Source: Paenibacillus_D sp047238105 (GTDB lineage: Bacteria; Bacillota; Bacilli; Paenibacillales; Paenibacillaceae). From it: DNA of 64,000 nucleotides. Numbering within the stretch: position 1 is the first letter of the stretch; each line of letters begins with the position of its first letter. The position numbers and the translations under genes are program-made. Below the pieces are notes generated by a model that was given only the letters and a program-made list of their open reading frames with translations, did no database searches and was not told the origin of the DNA. Of the stretch, positions 39,670 through 48,463 are shown piece after piece. Where the stretch lies: the NCBI RefSeq assembly GCF_047238105.1, contig NZ_JBDFMD010000001.1:5456001-5520000 (forward strand). The letters are read 5' to 3'.

Positions 39670-41460
39670 GTGGTTTGGAAACGGATGGTGCAGTTTCTGC
39701 TTGATCGGTCGTTTTTTACGAAGATTTTTTTGACGGTTGCCTTGGTTTCGGTCATCGGCATTGTCTCGATCGTATTCCTGTATCAGCGATACTTCCAATC
39801 CGTTCTGCTGGATATGGAAGTCGAGCGGACGCGGACCACGGTCGAGCAGACGAACCGCAACATCGACAGCTACATGAGGCAGATCGTCAGCGATATGTTC
39901 CATTTTGTGGCCTACTCCAAAAATGGCGCATTCCTGATGCAGGCCGATATCCATCCGCTCCAGTTAACCGAGGACTATAAGCAGGCGGCCGATCTGATGT
40001 CGGCCTTCCGCTATCGTTACCCCGTCGATGTCGAATCCGCCTTCTTCTTCCGCGAAGGGGCCTTCTTTACGGACTACAATCTGAAGCGGCTGGAGGGCGT
40101 GGATTACACTACCCAGCAATGGTATACGTACTATGAGCAGCAATCCCGGGAGATGTGGCTAGCGCCCTCGGAAGAGGTGCTGTTCGACAAAGACACGCCG
40201 GAGCGGACGATATCGCTGGCCATGGGCATGTACGATATGTTCGAGCGCAACGGCATTTTTGTCGTCCGCCTCAATCCGCAGCTCTTCCGCGAGGCGTATC
40301 GCCATCTCGCGAGCGAGGATCTGACGATCGAGCTGTTCGACCGCGAGGGGCGCCTGGTCTATACGTCGCGGCAGCCGACTTCACCGGATGCGCAGGGGGA
40401 GTGGCTCACCATTGAAGACACGCTGTCGGATACCGGGTTCCGAACCTCGGTGCGGCTGAACAAGACGGCAGTGTACAACAAAGTGAGTCAGGTGAAAAGC
40501 CTCAATATCTACGTTATCATGGCGGTGCTGCTGGTCTCCTGGGTGCTCGCCATCGTGCTCTCTCTGACGCTGGTCCGGCCGGTCCGCCGTCTGCACGGCT
40601 TGATGAAGCGCGTAGAGATCGGCGATCTGGAGGTGCATTATCCGGTTCGTTACCGCGATGAGATCGGCAAGCTGGGGACAGGCTTCAACAAGATGATCAG
40701 CAGCCTCTCCAGCCTGATCCATGAGGTCTATGACATCCGGCTGGAGAAGATGCGTTCGGAGCTGAAGCAGAAGGAAGCGACCATCATGGCTATGCAGAGC
40801 CAGATCAATCCCCATTTCCTCTACAATACGCTGGAGGCGATCAACTGCCACGCGATTGTCCACGATGTGCCGAGTATCAGCAAGATGAGCAAAGCGCTCG
40901 CGGATTTCTTCCGGTACTCGATCGAGAAGCAGCAGGTCATCGTGCCGTTGTTCAAGGAAGTGAAGCATGTCGAGACCTATCTGGATATCCAGTATCAGCG
41001 GCGCCCGGATATCGAGGTGATCATCCGGATTCCGGAGCAGCTTCAGCCTTGTCCCATCATCAAGCTGACGCTCCAGCCGTTGATCGAGAATGCCTTTATC
41101 CATGGGTTCAAGGGAGAGAAGGATTATTGGCTCTCGGTATGGGCAGAGGAGTCGCCTGAGCAGCATTGTCTGATCCATGTGGAGGACAACGGGGTCGGGA
41201 TGGACCCGGAGGCGATCGCGGAGATGAACGCGCGCTTCGAAGAGCTGGCATTGGCGCATTCCGAAGGTCCGGCTGTCACAGGCGGGATCGGACTGCCCAA
41301 TGTCCACCAGCGGTTGAGCATGCAATTTGGGCCGCGATACGGCTTGACCTTGCAGCCTTCCGCAGCCGGAGGCTTGCAGGTCACTGTGAGATTGCCCTGG
41401 AAACAGGATCGCGAGAACTCCGCCAAGGAGGGTGAAGATGAGAGTCTTAATCGTGGATGA
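39670..41460 (+). CDS. YesM-type sensor histidine kinase (TCS-2)
   Basis: A 596-residue kinase and full-length paralogue of TCS-1. It has an N-terminal TM (FFTKIFLTVALVSVIGIVSIV), an extracellular sensor with VDYTTQQWYTYY and SREMWLAPS, a second TM, HAMP, phospho-acceptor box QINPHFLYNTLEAINCHA, and HATPase_c (LIENAFIHGF, EDNGVGM, GIGLPNVHQRL). I chose the GTG at 39670. It has GGTGGAGGG 8 nt upstream and gives exactly the same 12 residues before RSFFTK as TCS-1. The open frame to an ATG at 39643 would add nine residues that include the ribosome binding site. It overlaps the regulator start. Confidence 0.91.
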   Translation: MVWKRMVQFLLDRSFFTKIFLTVALVSVIGIVSIVFLYQRYFQSVLLDMEVERTRTTVEQTNRNIDSYMRQIVSDMFHFVAYSKNGAFLMQADIHPLQLTEDYKQAADLMSAFRYRYPVDVESAFFFREGAFFTDYNLKRLEGVDYTTQQWYTYYEQQSREMWLAPSEEVLFDKDTPERTISLAMGMYDMFERNGIFVVRLNPQLFREAYRHLASEDLTIELFDREGRLVYTSRQPTSPDAQGEWLTIEDTLSDTGFRTSVRLNKTAVYNKVSQVKSLNIYVIMAVLLVSWVLAIVLSLTLVRPVRRLHGLMKRVEIGDLEVHYPVRYRDEIGKLGTGFNKMISSLSSLIHEVYDIRLEKMRSELKQKEATIMAMQSQINPHFLYNTLEAINCHAIVHDVPSISKMSKALADFFRYSIEKQQVIVPLFKEVKHVETYLDIQYQRRPDIEVIIRIPEQLQPCPIIKLTLQPLIENAFIHGFKGEKDYWLSVWAEESPEQHCLIHVEDNGVGMDPEAIAEMNARFEELALAHSEGPAVTGGIGLPNVHQRLSMQFGPRYGLTLQPSAAGGLQVTVRLPWKQDRENSAKEGEDESLNRG

Positions 41461-42487
41461 TGAGGATATTATCAGACAAGGGGTGCGGATCCTGCTGGAG
41501 AAATGCCACCATGCTGTAGAGATTGTCGGTGAAGCGGCTCATGGCCGCGAAGCGCTGGCCATCATCGAAGCGCAGAAGCCGGATCTGCTGATCGCCGACA
41601 TCCAGATGCCGGTGATGGACGGCATGGAGCTGATGCGGGAGCTTTTCCCCCGATACCCCGATATGGTCAAGGTGATCCTGACCGGTCATGCGGATTTTGA
41701 GTATGCCCGCCAAGCGCTCCAATACGGGGTCACAGAGTACATCCTGAAGCCGGTAACCCAAGTGAAGATCAATGAAGTGGTGAATGGCATCCTGACCAAC
41801 AATCCTGCCCGGTGGCTGGACGGGATCGATGTCGCTCGCCTCAAAGAGATGAAGGAGCTGGCGAATGCGCTGGTGAAGGCTGTGCTGGCGGAGGAGAAAG
41901 ATCGTGTAACCAGGCTCATCGACGACTGGCGCGGCAGCTATGACGGCAGGCCGCCTTCGCTTCATGAATGGAAGCAGATGATCGGCGTCCTGAGGCTGAC
42001 CTTCCAGACGGAGATGTTCTCCCGCTATGCCGATCCGCTGCCGGTCGATACGCAGTGGATGGAGGCCGGCAATACGGCAGAGCTGATCGGAAACTGGACG
42101 GCGGAGCTGCTGCGGATGATTGACGAGATTACGCAGAAGCGGGTGCCTCGCAACAAGCGGGTCGTCCAGTTCGTCATCTCCCTGATCGAGCAAGAGTACG
42201 GCAATCCCGAGCTGACGATCCGCGATCTCGCCGACCGGGCGGGGATCTCCGCCTCGTATCTGAGCAAGATGTTCCGCGACCTGGTCCATCAGCCGTTCAC
42301 TTATTATCTGAGCGAGTACAGACTGGCCCAGGTGAAGCGCCGGCTGGACGAGGGCGAGGAGACGCTGCTGGGGGAGATCGCCGAGCAGTGCGGCTTCAGC
42401 GACTACCCGTACTTCTCCAAAGTGTTCAAGAAGCAATATGGAATGTCTCCGCAGGAGTACAGAGAAAAGTCAGGAGAGTACCGCTGA
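41438..42487 (+). CDS. AraC-type response regulator (TCS-2, YesN-like)
   Basis: A 349-residue regulator. The receiver begins MRVLIVDDEDIIRQG, with the acceptor Asp in LLIADIQMPVMDG and the end signature VTEYILKPV. The AraC domain has recognition segments SASYLSKMFRD and GFSDYPYFSKVFKKQYG, nearly identical to TCS-1. The start at 41438 is preceded by AAGGAGGG and overlaps the kinase end by 23 nt, the same arrangement as TCS-1. A terminator follows 17 nt after the stop. It is a candidate activator of promoters P1-P7. Confidence 0.92.
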   Translation: MRVLIVDDEDIIRQGVRILLEKCHHAVEIVGEAAHGREALAIIEAQKPDLLIADIQMPVMDGMELMRELFPRYPDMVKVILTGHADFEYARQALQYGVTEYILKPVTQVKINEVVNGILTNNPARWLDGIDVARLKEMKELANALVKAVLAEEKDRVTRLIDDWRGSYDGRPPSLHEWKQMIGVLRLTFQTEMFSRYADPLPVDTQWMEAGNTAELIGNWTAELLRMIDEITQKRVPRNKRVVQFVISLIEQEYGNPELTIRDLADRAGISASYLSKMFRDLVHQPFTYYLSEYRLAQVKRRLDEGEETLLGEIAEQCGFSDYPYFSKVFKKQYGMSPQEYREKSGEYR

Positions 42488-42504
42488 ATGATCAGGCATG
42501 CACC

Positions 42505-42531
42505 ACCCGGGATCGCAGATTCCGGGTTTTT
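42505..42531 (+). terminator. Intrinsic terminator after TCS-2
   Basis: ACCCGGGATC (42505-42514) and GATTCCGGGT (42518-42527) form a 10-bp stem with one wobble and a 3-nt loop, running into TTTTT (42527-42531). Confidence 0.88.
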
Positions 42532-42542
42532 GTGGCGAGAGG

Positions 42543-42594
42543 ACAATCCGCGATCTCTGCCGACATGTACGGGGAAAGAATGGTGAGGTACGAT
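42543..42594 (+). promoter_or_regulatory. P5: ACAA/ACATG-type regulated promoter
   Basis: GGACAAT (ACAA at 42543), CGACATGT (ACATG at 42563, 20 bp later), TACGAT at 42589, 26 bp after ACATG. It drives the 1,410-residue SLH enzyme. Box spacing is 20 rather than 19. Confidence 0.75.
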
Positions 42595-42637
42595 GATCAG
42601 CGAGATCTAACATATCTATGATGGGAGGAAGCAGCGA

Positions 42638-45600
42638 ATGAGACGAATGCTGACACTGGGGCTGAGTGTAGCTTTGCTCGCAGGTTCTTGGAGCGGAGCG
42701 CTCATGCCGACAAAAATGAAAGCGGATACAATGATAGCTCAGGGAGTAACAGAGCACCGGGTATATGCCGACGCCGATCTTGTCCTGGAGAAAGCGGGAG
42801 CAGCTCAGGACCGGTTGAATTATCAAGACCCGGCTGCGGAGACGATGACGATCAACGGCAACCAGACCGGCAATCCGTCTTGGAGAGAAGGCTATATGCA
42901 ATTCACGGTGCCGCCTCTGGAGGGCAAGGTGGAGCAGGTGCGGCTGCATCTGTACGCCTCTTACCCGTTCGCAGCGCCAACCGGACAGACGATGCTGTCC
43001 CTGACCCCGATCGGCAGATGGTCGGAGTCGGACCTCACCGTCCTTCAACGGGATGTGGACGGCGCCAAGGAGCTACTGGAGCAATGGGAGAACCCGACGG
43101 AGAATGCTGTGAAGGCTCCGGGCGGCACATGGATCGAGATCGACTTGACGGGCAAGCTGGCGCCAAGCGGGACATTCACCCTGAAGCTCAGCACAGACGC
43201 CACACGCAATCTGTCCTACAGCTCGTCTAATTCGGAGCTGCAGCCGTATCTCGAGATCGGGATCGACCCGGAAGAGCCAGCTCCGGCGTACCCCATAGCC
43301 GGCAGCGTGCTGATGGCCGATGGGTCGCCGCTTGAAGGCGTTGAGCTGGCTTTGTACAGTTACGACGACGAGCTGTTGACAGCGCCGCTCGGACAGACCG
43401 TGAGCGATGCGGCGGGAGCGTTTGCCTTTGCAGACGAGTATGCCGAGGGCAGATACCGAGTGAGCGCCAGTCTAGAGGGCTATGCCTCTTCGTTGCAGAC
43501 ACTGACGGTTCTTGGCGGTGCGCCTGGTGGGTTCAGCGTTACACTGAGCGAGTCCATCGCAAGCGAGGACGGTTATACGATCGCAGGCGAGATCAAGGAT
43601 ACCGCGGGAGCCGCCTTGTCCGGTGCTTCGGTGAAGTTGTACACGCTCGGAGACGTAGGGTTTATCAATCCGCTGGCCGCGGCGACTTCCAACGCTTCAG
43701 GCGCCTTCATCCTGGAGCCAGGGTTCGCGAGCGGGTCCTACTATCTGGAGGTGACAAAAAGCGGCTATGCCAGCCACACCTCTATCGTAATGGTGGACCA
43801 CGAGCCGCTGGAGCACGTGCAGGTTGTCCTGCACTCCGGTGACACCGCATTTGCGGCAACAGCAACGCCAGGAAACCATCAGACCGGGGTCCCCTTGGAT
43901 GTGGGCAGCTGGCTGTTCGAGTTTAACACGATGATGGATCCGGCCTCCATGAATCCGGCGACGATTACCCTCACGGTCAATGGTCAGCCAGTCGCCTATA
44001 CGGCGTATGAAGCGGACAATCTGACCTATACGATCCTTTTCGACGAACCGCTGGAGGAAGGGGCAACCTACACAGCTTCGATCTCTTCCGGGGTTCGTAC
44101 AGCCGACGAAGCATCGCTGACTCAGCCGATAGAGTTTGCGTTCACGAGTGCGAAGCCGATCCTGCCCGTGCAGATCGATATCGACTCGGACCAGGAGTCG
44201 GAGATGGCCCCGCAGTTCAGCGGCTTCAATGTCAATAACTTTGCCACTGCCATGATGTACAACGATGAAGAGGTAATGGAGGCGACCAAGTACTTGACGC
44301 CGGGCTGGTTGCGATTCTCCTCGGGGACGGCCTCGGACGCCTACAACTGGAAGACAGGCGATTACCCTGATGCCTGGCTGGACCAATTTGTAGGGTATGG
44401 CATGTACAACACACTGCGCAATTACAAGCCATGGATTCATGGCAAGGGCGGCGTATGGATCCAGGACTTCGAGGAGCTGGTCGCCTACAGCGGCTCGGAC
44501 ATCATTATGGTTATCAACGGATTTACGGACAGTGTAGCATCGACTGTCGAGCTGGCTCAGTACGTCAAGGACCGCAATCTTCCTGTCACTTACTGGGAGC
44601 TGACCAACGAACCATATATGTTTACCAATGACAGCTCGCCTGCCGGGGCAACGCCGTTTTTTGCCGATGCCTCCGACTTTGCAGAGCATATGAAGCCTTA
44701 TTGCGAGGCGGTCAAGAGCGTACTCCCGGACGCGCTCTGCTCGATGCCTTTTTCGCAGGGAGAAGAGCCGGAATGGGACGAGGAGATGGGGAATTACCCA
44801 GACAAGTATTGGGATGCCATGACCTTCCACTACTACACGGGAGCAAGCACAGATATGATCATCGAAGAGTCTGTGCGCAAGCTGAACGATGCGCTCGCCC
44901 ATACGACGAACGAAGTGATCGACAGCTACTACAAGCCGAAGATGCCGGCAGACCGCCAGGATATGCCGATTATTATTACCGAGTTCAACAATAATGTCCG
45001 TGTTGAGAAATCGCCGCTGCTCCGGACATTGTACAACGGCATCTATGTTGCCGAATATGTGGCGCGCATGAGCAACGTCCCCAATGTCAAGCATGTGGGC
45101 CTGCATGTCCTGCAGAAGGACGGCTTCAACAGCGTGAACGACCGTACGCAGGAATTGAAAGCCAAGTACAACGCCGGCGAGTGTACCCAGGCTTCCCCTT
45201 GCGATACGACGACTTGGGATTTTGGCCTCTATCCCACGGCCACTGGACTGGGATTGAAGCTTGTCAATGACGCGGTGAACCGCAGCGAGGCGCTGCTGCA
45301 TACGACGCTAAGCGGAGGGGCCGGGGTACCGACGCTGCAGGAGAACGAGCTGATCCCGGCGTTGCATGCCCAGGCCTACAAAGGCGCAGCCGGCAAACGT
45401 TATCTGGTCCTGACCAACAAATCGGATCAGGGTCACCTGGCTGTCATTAACCGGGATGGCGCTGCATTGACATCATCCCTCGTCATGCACTCCATCTCCG
45501 GCACCGACATGACGCTGCGCAATGACGAGACCGATCCGAATCGACTGGAGATCGTGACCGAGAGCACGGACAATCCGGTCCTGATTCCTCCTTACAGTGT

Positions 45601-46870
45601 CATACGCCTGGAGTGGACGGAAACGCCGACCTCGCCGCCGCAGCCGCATTACCCCGTAGTCATCGGCAGCCCGGCGCCGCCGGTTGAGACGCCGGGACCG
45701 GAGACCGAATCGCCGGGAGGCTGGAGCGTAGAGCGGATCGAGGATCAAGATGGCAGAATGATGGAGAAGCGGACGTTGGCGCAAGATGCCTCAGAGCTTC
45801 TGCTCCAACGCCTGGAGGAAGAGGAGGCATTGACAGTCACCTTTGGCGAGGGGGCTGCTGTTCGACATACGATCCTCTCGGCCCTTGCGTGGCAGCAGAT
45901 CCTGGAGCATTGGCCGGAAGCCCGCTTGAAGATTGAATCGCCGGAAGCCGGCTACGAGCTGCCTTTGCACGCGGTGGACCTTCAAGCGATCGAACAGCTG
46001 CTGGGAGCCGACGGGAGCGATATCTTCCTGCAGATCTCCGTAACGGATGCCAACCCCTCGTTGACAGCTCAAGCATACGCCTCAGCCAGCCGATCCGGGA
46101 TCAGGGTGGTCGCGCCAATCATCGAGTTTTCAGTGACCGCGCAGACAGAAGACCGAGTCATCGAATGGGAGCTGCCGGCCGACTTGTATGTCAGTCGCAG
46201 TCTGACACTACCCGATCAGCCAGACCCTGCCCGAGCTGTCGGGGTGCGGTACGATGCGGCAGAGGAGGCATGGGAGGCGGTGCCGACGCAGTTTGGTCTG
46301 GATCGGGAGACGGGGCGATACTGGGTAGAGCTGAGACGAATGGGGAACAGCATCTATACGGTGGTCGAATCCAGTCGGAGCTTCGAGGATACGCACGCGC
46401 ACTGGGCTCGCGGGGACATCGAGCTGCTCGCTGCCAAGCTGATCGTCAGCGGCTTGGATCACCGTCGCTTTGCGCCTGACGCGCCAGTCACACGCGCGGA
46501 ATTCACAGCGATGCTGGTCAGAGGACTGGCATTGCCGAAGCAGCCGACCGACCATCCCTTCACAGATGTGCCTGCGGAGGCCTGGTATGCCCAGGCCGTT
46601 GGATCTGCCTATCATTATGATCTGCTGAAGGGTACGGCCCCGGACAGCTTCTCACCTGGCAGCAGGCTGACGGTTGCCCAAGGGTTGCTATTAGCGGAGC
46701 GCGTGTGGCAGCTGGCAGATGCTGAGGCTGGACGGGAACCTGCGGCGCAGGAGAGGCTCACGTCTGGCATCAAGGAATGGTCGGGCGAACGGACTGCGCC
46801 GATGAGTCGCGCGCAAGCCGTTGTCCTGCTGAAGAACATCCTCCAGTCGGCGAAGTTACTGTCATCTTGA
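42638..46870 (+). CDS. SLH-anchored clan GH-A-like glycosidase
   Basis: A 1,410-residue surface enzyme. Order: signal peptide (1 to about 27); DNRLRE-like domain (about 35-209); two carboxypeptidase-regulatory-like modules (about 216-400); Ig-like domain (about 406-505); catalytic domain (about 508-998); Pro-rich linker; pre-SLH domain; three SLH repeats, the last degenerate. In the catalytic domain, YWELTNEPY gives a candidate acid/base at E658 and IIITEFNNN a candidate nucleophile at E782, the arrangement of clan GH-A retaining enzymes (GH39/GH44/GH51-like). I cannot assign a family. GGGAGG precedes the ATG. It stands alone between P5 and the next promoter. Confidence 0.84.
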   Translation: MRRMLTLGLSVALLAGSWSGALMPTKMKADTMIAQGVTEHRVYADADLVLEKAGAAQDRLNYQDPAAETMTINGNQTGNPSWREGYMQFTVPPLEGKVEQVRLHLYASYPFAAPTGQTMLSLTPIGRWSESDLTVLQRDVDGAKELLEQWENPTENAVKAPGGTWIEIDLTGKLAPSGTFTLKLSTDATRNLSYSSSNSELQPYLEIGIDPEEPAPAYPIAGSVLMADGSPLEGVELALYSYDDELLTAPLGQTVSDAAGAFAFADEYAEGRYRVSASLEGYASSLQTLTVLGGAPGGFSVTLSESIASEDGYTIAGEIKDTAGAALSGASVKLYTLGDVGFINPLAAATSNASGAFILEPGFASGSYYLEVTKSGYASHTSIVMVDHEPLEHVQVVLHSGDTAFAATATPGNHQTGVPLDVGSWLFEFNTMMDPASMNPATITLTVNGQPVAYTAYEADNLTYTILFDEPLEEGATYTASISSGVRTADEASLTQPIEFAFTSAKPILPVQIDIDSDQESEMAPQFSGFNVNNFATAMMYNDEEVMEATKYLTPGWLRFSSGTASDAYNWKTGDYPDAWLDQFVGYGMYNTLRNYKPWIHGKGGVWIQDFEELVAYSGSDIIMVINGFTDSVASTVELAQYVKDRNLPVTYWELTNEPYMFTNDSSPAGATPFFADASDFAEHMKPYCEAVKSVLPDALCSMPFSQGEEPEWDEEMGNYPDKYWDAMTFHYYTGASTDMIIEESVRKLNDALAHTTNEVIDSYYKPKMPADRQDMPIIITEFNNNVRVEKSPLLRTLYNGIYVAEYVARMSNVPNVKHVGLHVLQKDGFNSVNDRTQELKAKYNAGECTQASPCDTTTWDFGLYPTATGLGLKLVNDAVNRSEALLHTTLSGGAGVPTLQENELIPALHAQAYKGAAGKRYLVLTNKSDQGHLAVINRDGAALTSSLVMHSISGTDMTLRNDETDPNRLEIVTESTDNPVLIPPYSVIRLEWTETPTSPPQPHYPVVIGSPAPPVETPGPETESPGGWSVERIEDQDGRMMEKRTLAQDASELLLQRLEEEEALTVTFGEGAAVRHTILSALAWQQILEHWPEARLKIESPEAGYELPLHAVDLQAIEQLLGADGSDIFLQISVTDANPSLTAQAYASASRSGIRVVAPIIEFSVTAQTEDRVIEWELPADLYVSRSLTLPDQPDPARAVGVRYDAAEEAWEAVPTQFGLDRETGRYWVELRRMGNSIYTVVESSRSFEDTHAHWARGDIELLAAKLIVSGLDHRRFAPDAPVTRAEFTAMLVRGLALPKQPTDHPFTDVPAEAWYAQAVGSAYHYDLLKGTAPDSFSPGSRLTVAQGLLLAERVWQLADAEAGREPAAQERLTSGIKEWSGERTAPMSRAQAVVLLKNILQSAKLLSS

Positions 46871-46898
46871 GGATCAGGAGACGTTCAGTGCTGGCAGG

Positions 46899-46950
46899 AC
46901 AACTGACTGCTCCTCATGACATGTACACGATGCGCGTTGTCCGGTACGCT
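46899..46950 (+). promoter_or_regulatory. P6: ACAA/ACATG-type regulated promoter
   Basis: GGACAAC (ACAA at 46899), TGACATGT (ACATG at 46919, 20 bp later), TACGCT at 46945, 26 bp after ACATG. It drives the binding-protein gene. Confidence 0.75.
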
Positions 46951-46997
46951 AGAGGGGAACTTACTAATTCATGTGCATTGAAAGGGGTTACAGAAAG

Positions 46998-48404
46998 ATG
47001 AAGCGTAACAAGGCCTATTCGACAAGAATGATGCTTGCCCTGCTGCTTGTGCTGTCGCTTGCGCTGAGTGCATGCGGAAACGGCAATTCCGGCGGCGGCA
47101 ATGAACCGGCGGCGGGGACCAATACGCCGCCAGCGACGCAAGGCGGGGAGGAAAAGAAGGATCCGGTGACCATTACGATGTGGGATAAGGCCGGCGGGAT
47201 GGCGGATGCGATCAATGAGCGTGTCGAGAAGTTCAACAGCGAGCGGGACGACATCCAGATCAACTTTATCCAGCAAGGCTCGGACGGCTTCGAGGATAAT
47301 CTGAGGCTGGCCTTCCAGTCCAAGCAAGGTCCGGATATTTTCCCGGCGTCTCCGACCATCGCTCTGTACAAAGCCGGCTTCCTCCAGCCGCTGGAGGATG
47401 TGCTGGATCCGCAGATACTGGAAGACTTCGCGGCGTTCGGAAAAAACGGGCTTACGGTATTCGAAGGCAAGACGTATGCGGTACCGATCAATGCCGTCAC
47501 AGTTCGTCTGGTGTATAACAAAGACTTGTTCAGAGAAGCCGGACTGGATCCCGAGCAGCCGCCGACAACCTTCAGCGAGTTCGTCGACTACGCCCGGATC
47601 ATCTCCGAGAAAGGCGCCGGCGAGTACTTCGGCGTCGGTCTTCCGCTCAAGTGGAACGGGTTCATGGACTGGCATCTGGACCCGCTCGTGCTGAGCACGG
47701 ACATGGAGCTGACCAAGAAGGGGCTATTCAATCTCCGTACCCAGCAGTTCGAGACGATCAAATACAAGCCGGTCATCGAGATGCTGCGTGAGATTGTAAG
47801 CAACAACTGGGCGTATCCGGGAGCGAGCACGCTGGACAACGACCCGATGCGCTCGGCGTTTGCGGAAGGGAAAATCGGCATGTTCATCGGGGCTTCGTGG
47901 GATGTCGGCACGTTGAACGAGCAGTTCAACACAACGGTTGACTGGTCGGCTGCGCCGATCCCGGTGCCGGACGGCGAGCAGGCGCTGCGGCACATCTCCA
48001 ATGCCGGGAAGAACTGGGCTCTCTCCGCGGATACGAAGCATCCGGAGGAAGCAGCCGAGGTGCTGGAATATCTGGTCGGCGCCGAGACGTCGCAGGAGCT
48101 TCAGAAGAAAGGTCTGCTCAACGCGCTGAATCCGGCGGCCAACGACGAGCAATACATGCCGGAAGGCGTAGAGCAGTTCAAGCATTTTGTTCCCGGCGAG
48201 CTCGATCAGCAGTTCCCTGCCGATCCGACAAGCTTGCTCAAGATTCAAGGCAATAACTACAGCAGTGCTGTCATGGAGCTGATCCTGACCAACAAAGAGA
48301 TCGACCCGGTACTGGAGAATCTGGCGAAGGTCTATACGGATGCTTACACCAAGCTTGTGCAGAGTGGCGAGATCGACCCGTCACACTACAGCATGGCAGA
48401 ATAA
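46998..48404 (+). CDS. CUT1 substrate-binding lipoprotein
   Basis: A 468-residue sugar-binding lipoprotein. The lipobox LSA-C26 is followed by a Gly/Asn/Pro-rich linker and then VTITMWDKAGGMADAI. It is a close paralogue of the binding protein at 23523. AAAGGGG lies 10 nt before the ATG at 46998; an upstream in-frame ATG at 46971 would put nine residues before the signal peptide. Its permease partners are probably the genes at 50077 and 50997, separated by a terminator and a sulfatase. A separate promoter allows much higher expression of the binding protein than of the membrane parts. Confidence 0.93.
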   Translation: MKRNKAYSTRMMLALLLVLSLALSACGNGNSGGGNEPAAGTNTPPATQGGEEKKDPVTITMWDKAGGMADAINERVEKFNSERDDIQINFIQQGSDGFEDNLRLAFQSKQGPDIFPASPTIALYKAGFLQPLEDVLDPQILEDFAAFGKNGLTVFEGKTYAVPINAVTVRLVYNKDLFREAGLDPEQPPTTFSEFVDYARIISEKGAGEYFGVGLPLKWNGFMDWHLDPLVLSTDMELTKKGLFNLRTQQFETIKYKPVIEMLREIVSNNWAYPGASTLDNDPMRSAFAEGKIGMFIGASWDVGTLNEQFNTTVDWSAAPIPVPDGEQALRHISNAGKNWALSADTKHPEEAAEVLEYLVGAETSQELQKKGLLNALNPAANDEQYMPEGVEQFKHFVPGELDQQFPADPTSLLKIQGNNYSSAVMELILTNKEIDPVLENLAKVYTDAYTKLVQSGEIDPSHYSMAE

Positions 48405-48411
48405 CAAGACT

Positions 48412-48443
48412 AAGGGAGCTTCCAGACGGAGGCTCCTTTCTTC
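48412..48443 (+). terminator. Intrinsic terminator or attenuator after the binding protein
   Basis: AAGGGAGCTTCC (48412-48423) pairs with GGAGGCTCCTTT (48428-48439) over 12 bp with two wobbles and loop AGAC, then CTTC. The U-tract is weak, so some read-through into the sulfatase is likely; I see no ACAA/ACATG promoter in front of that gene. Confidence 0.7.
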
Positions 48444-48463
48444 ATTTCAAGGGGGAACGGTAC

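Noticed and set aside
38398..39954. 518-codon minus-strand open frame
   Set aside because: It is antisense to a sulfatase and the TCS-2 kinase; a shadow.
46979..46992. cre-like TGAAAGGGGTTACA before the 46998 binding protein
   Set aside because: It overlaps the ribosome binding site and the same stretch in the 23523 paralogue is a worse match, so shared Shine-Dalgarno sequence explains it better.
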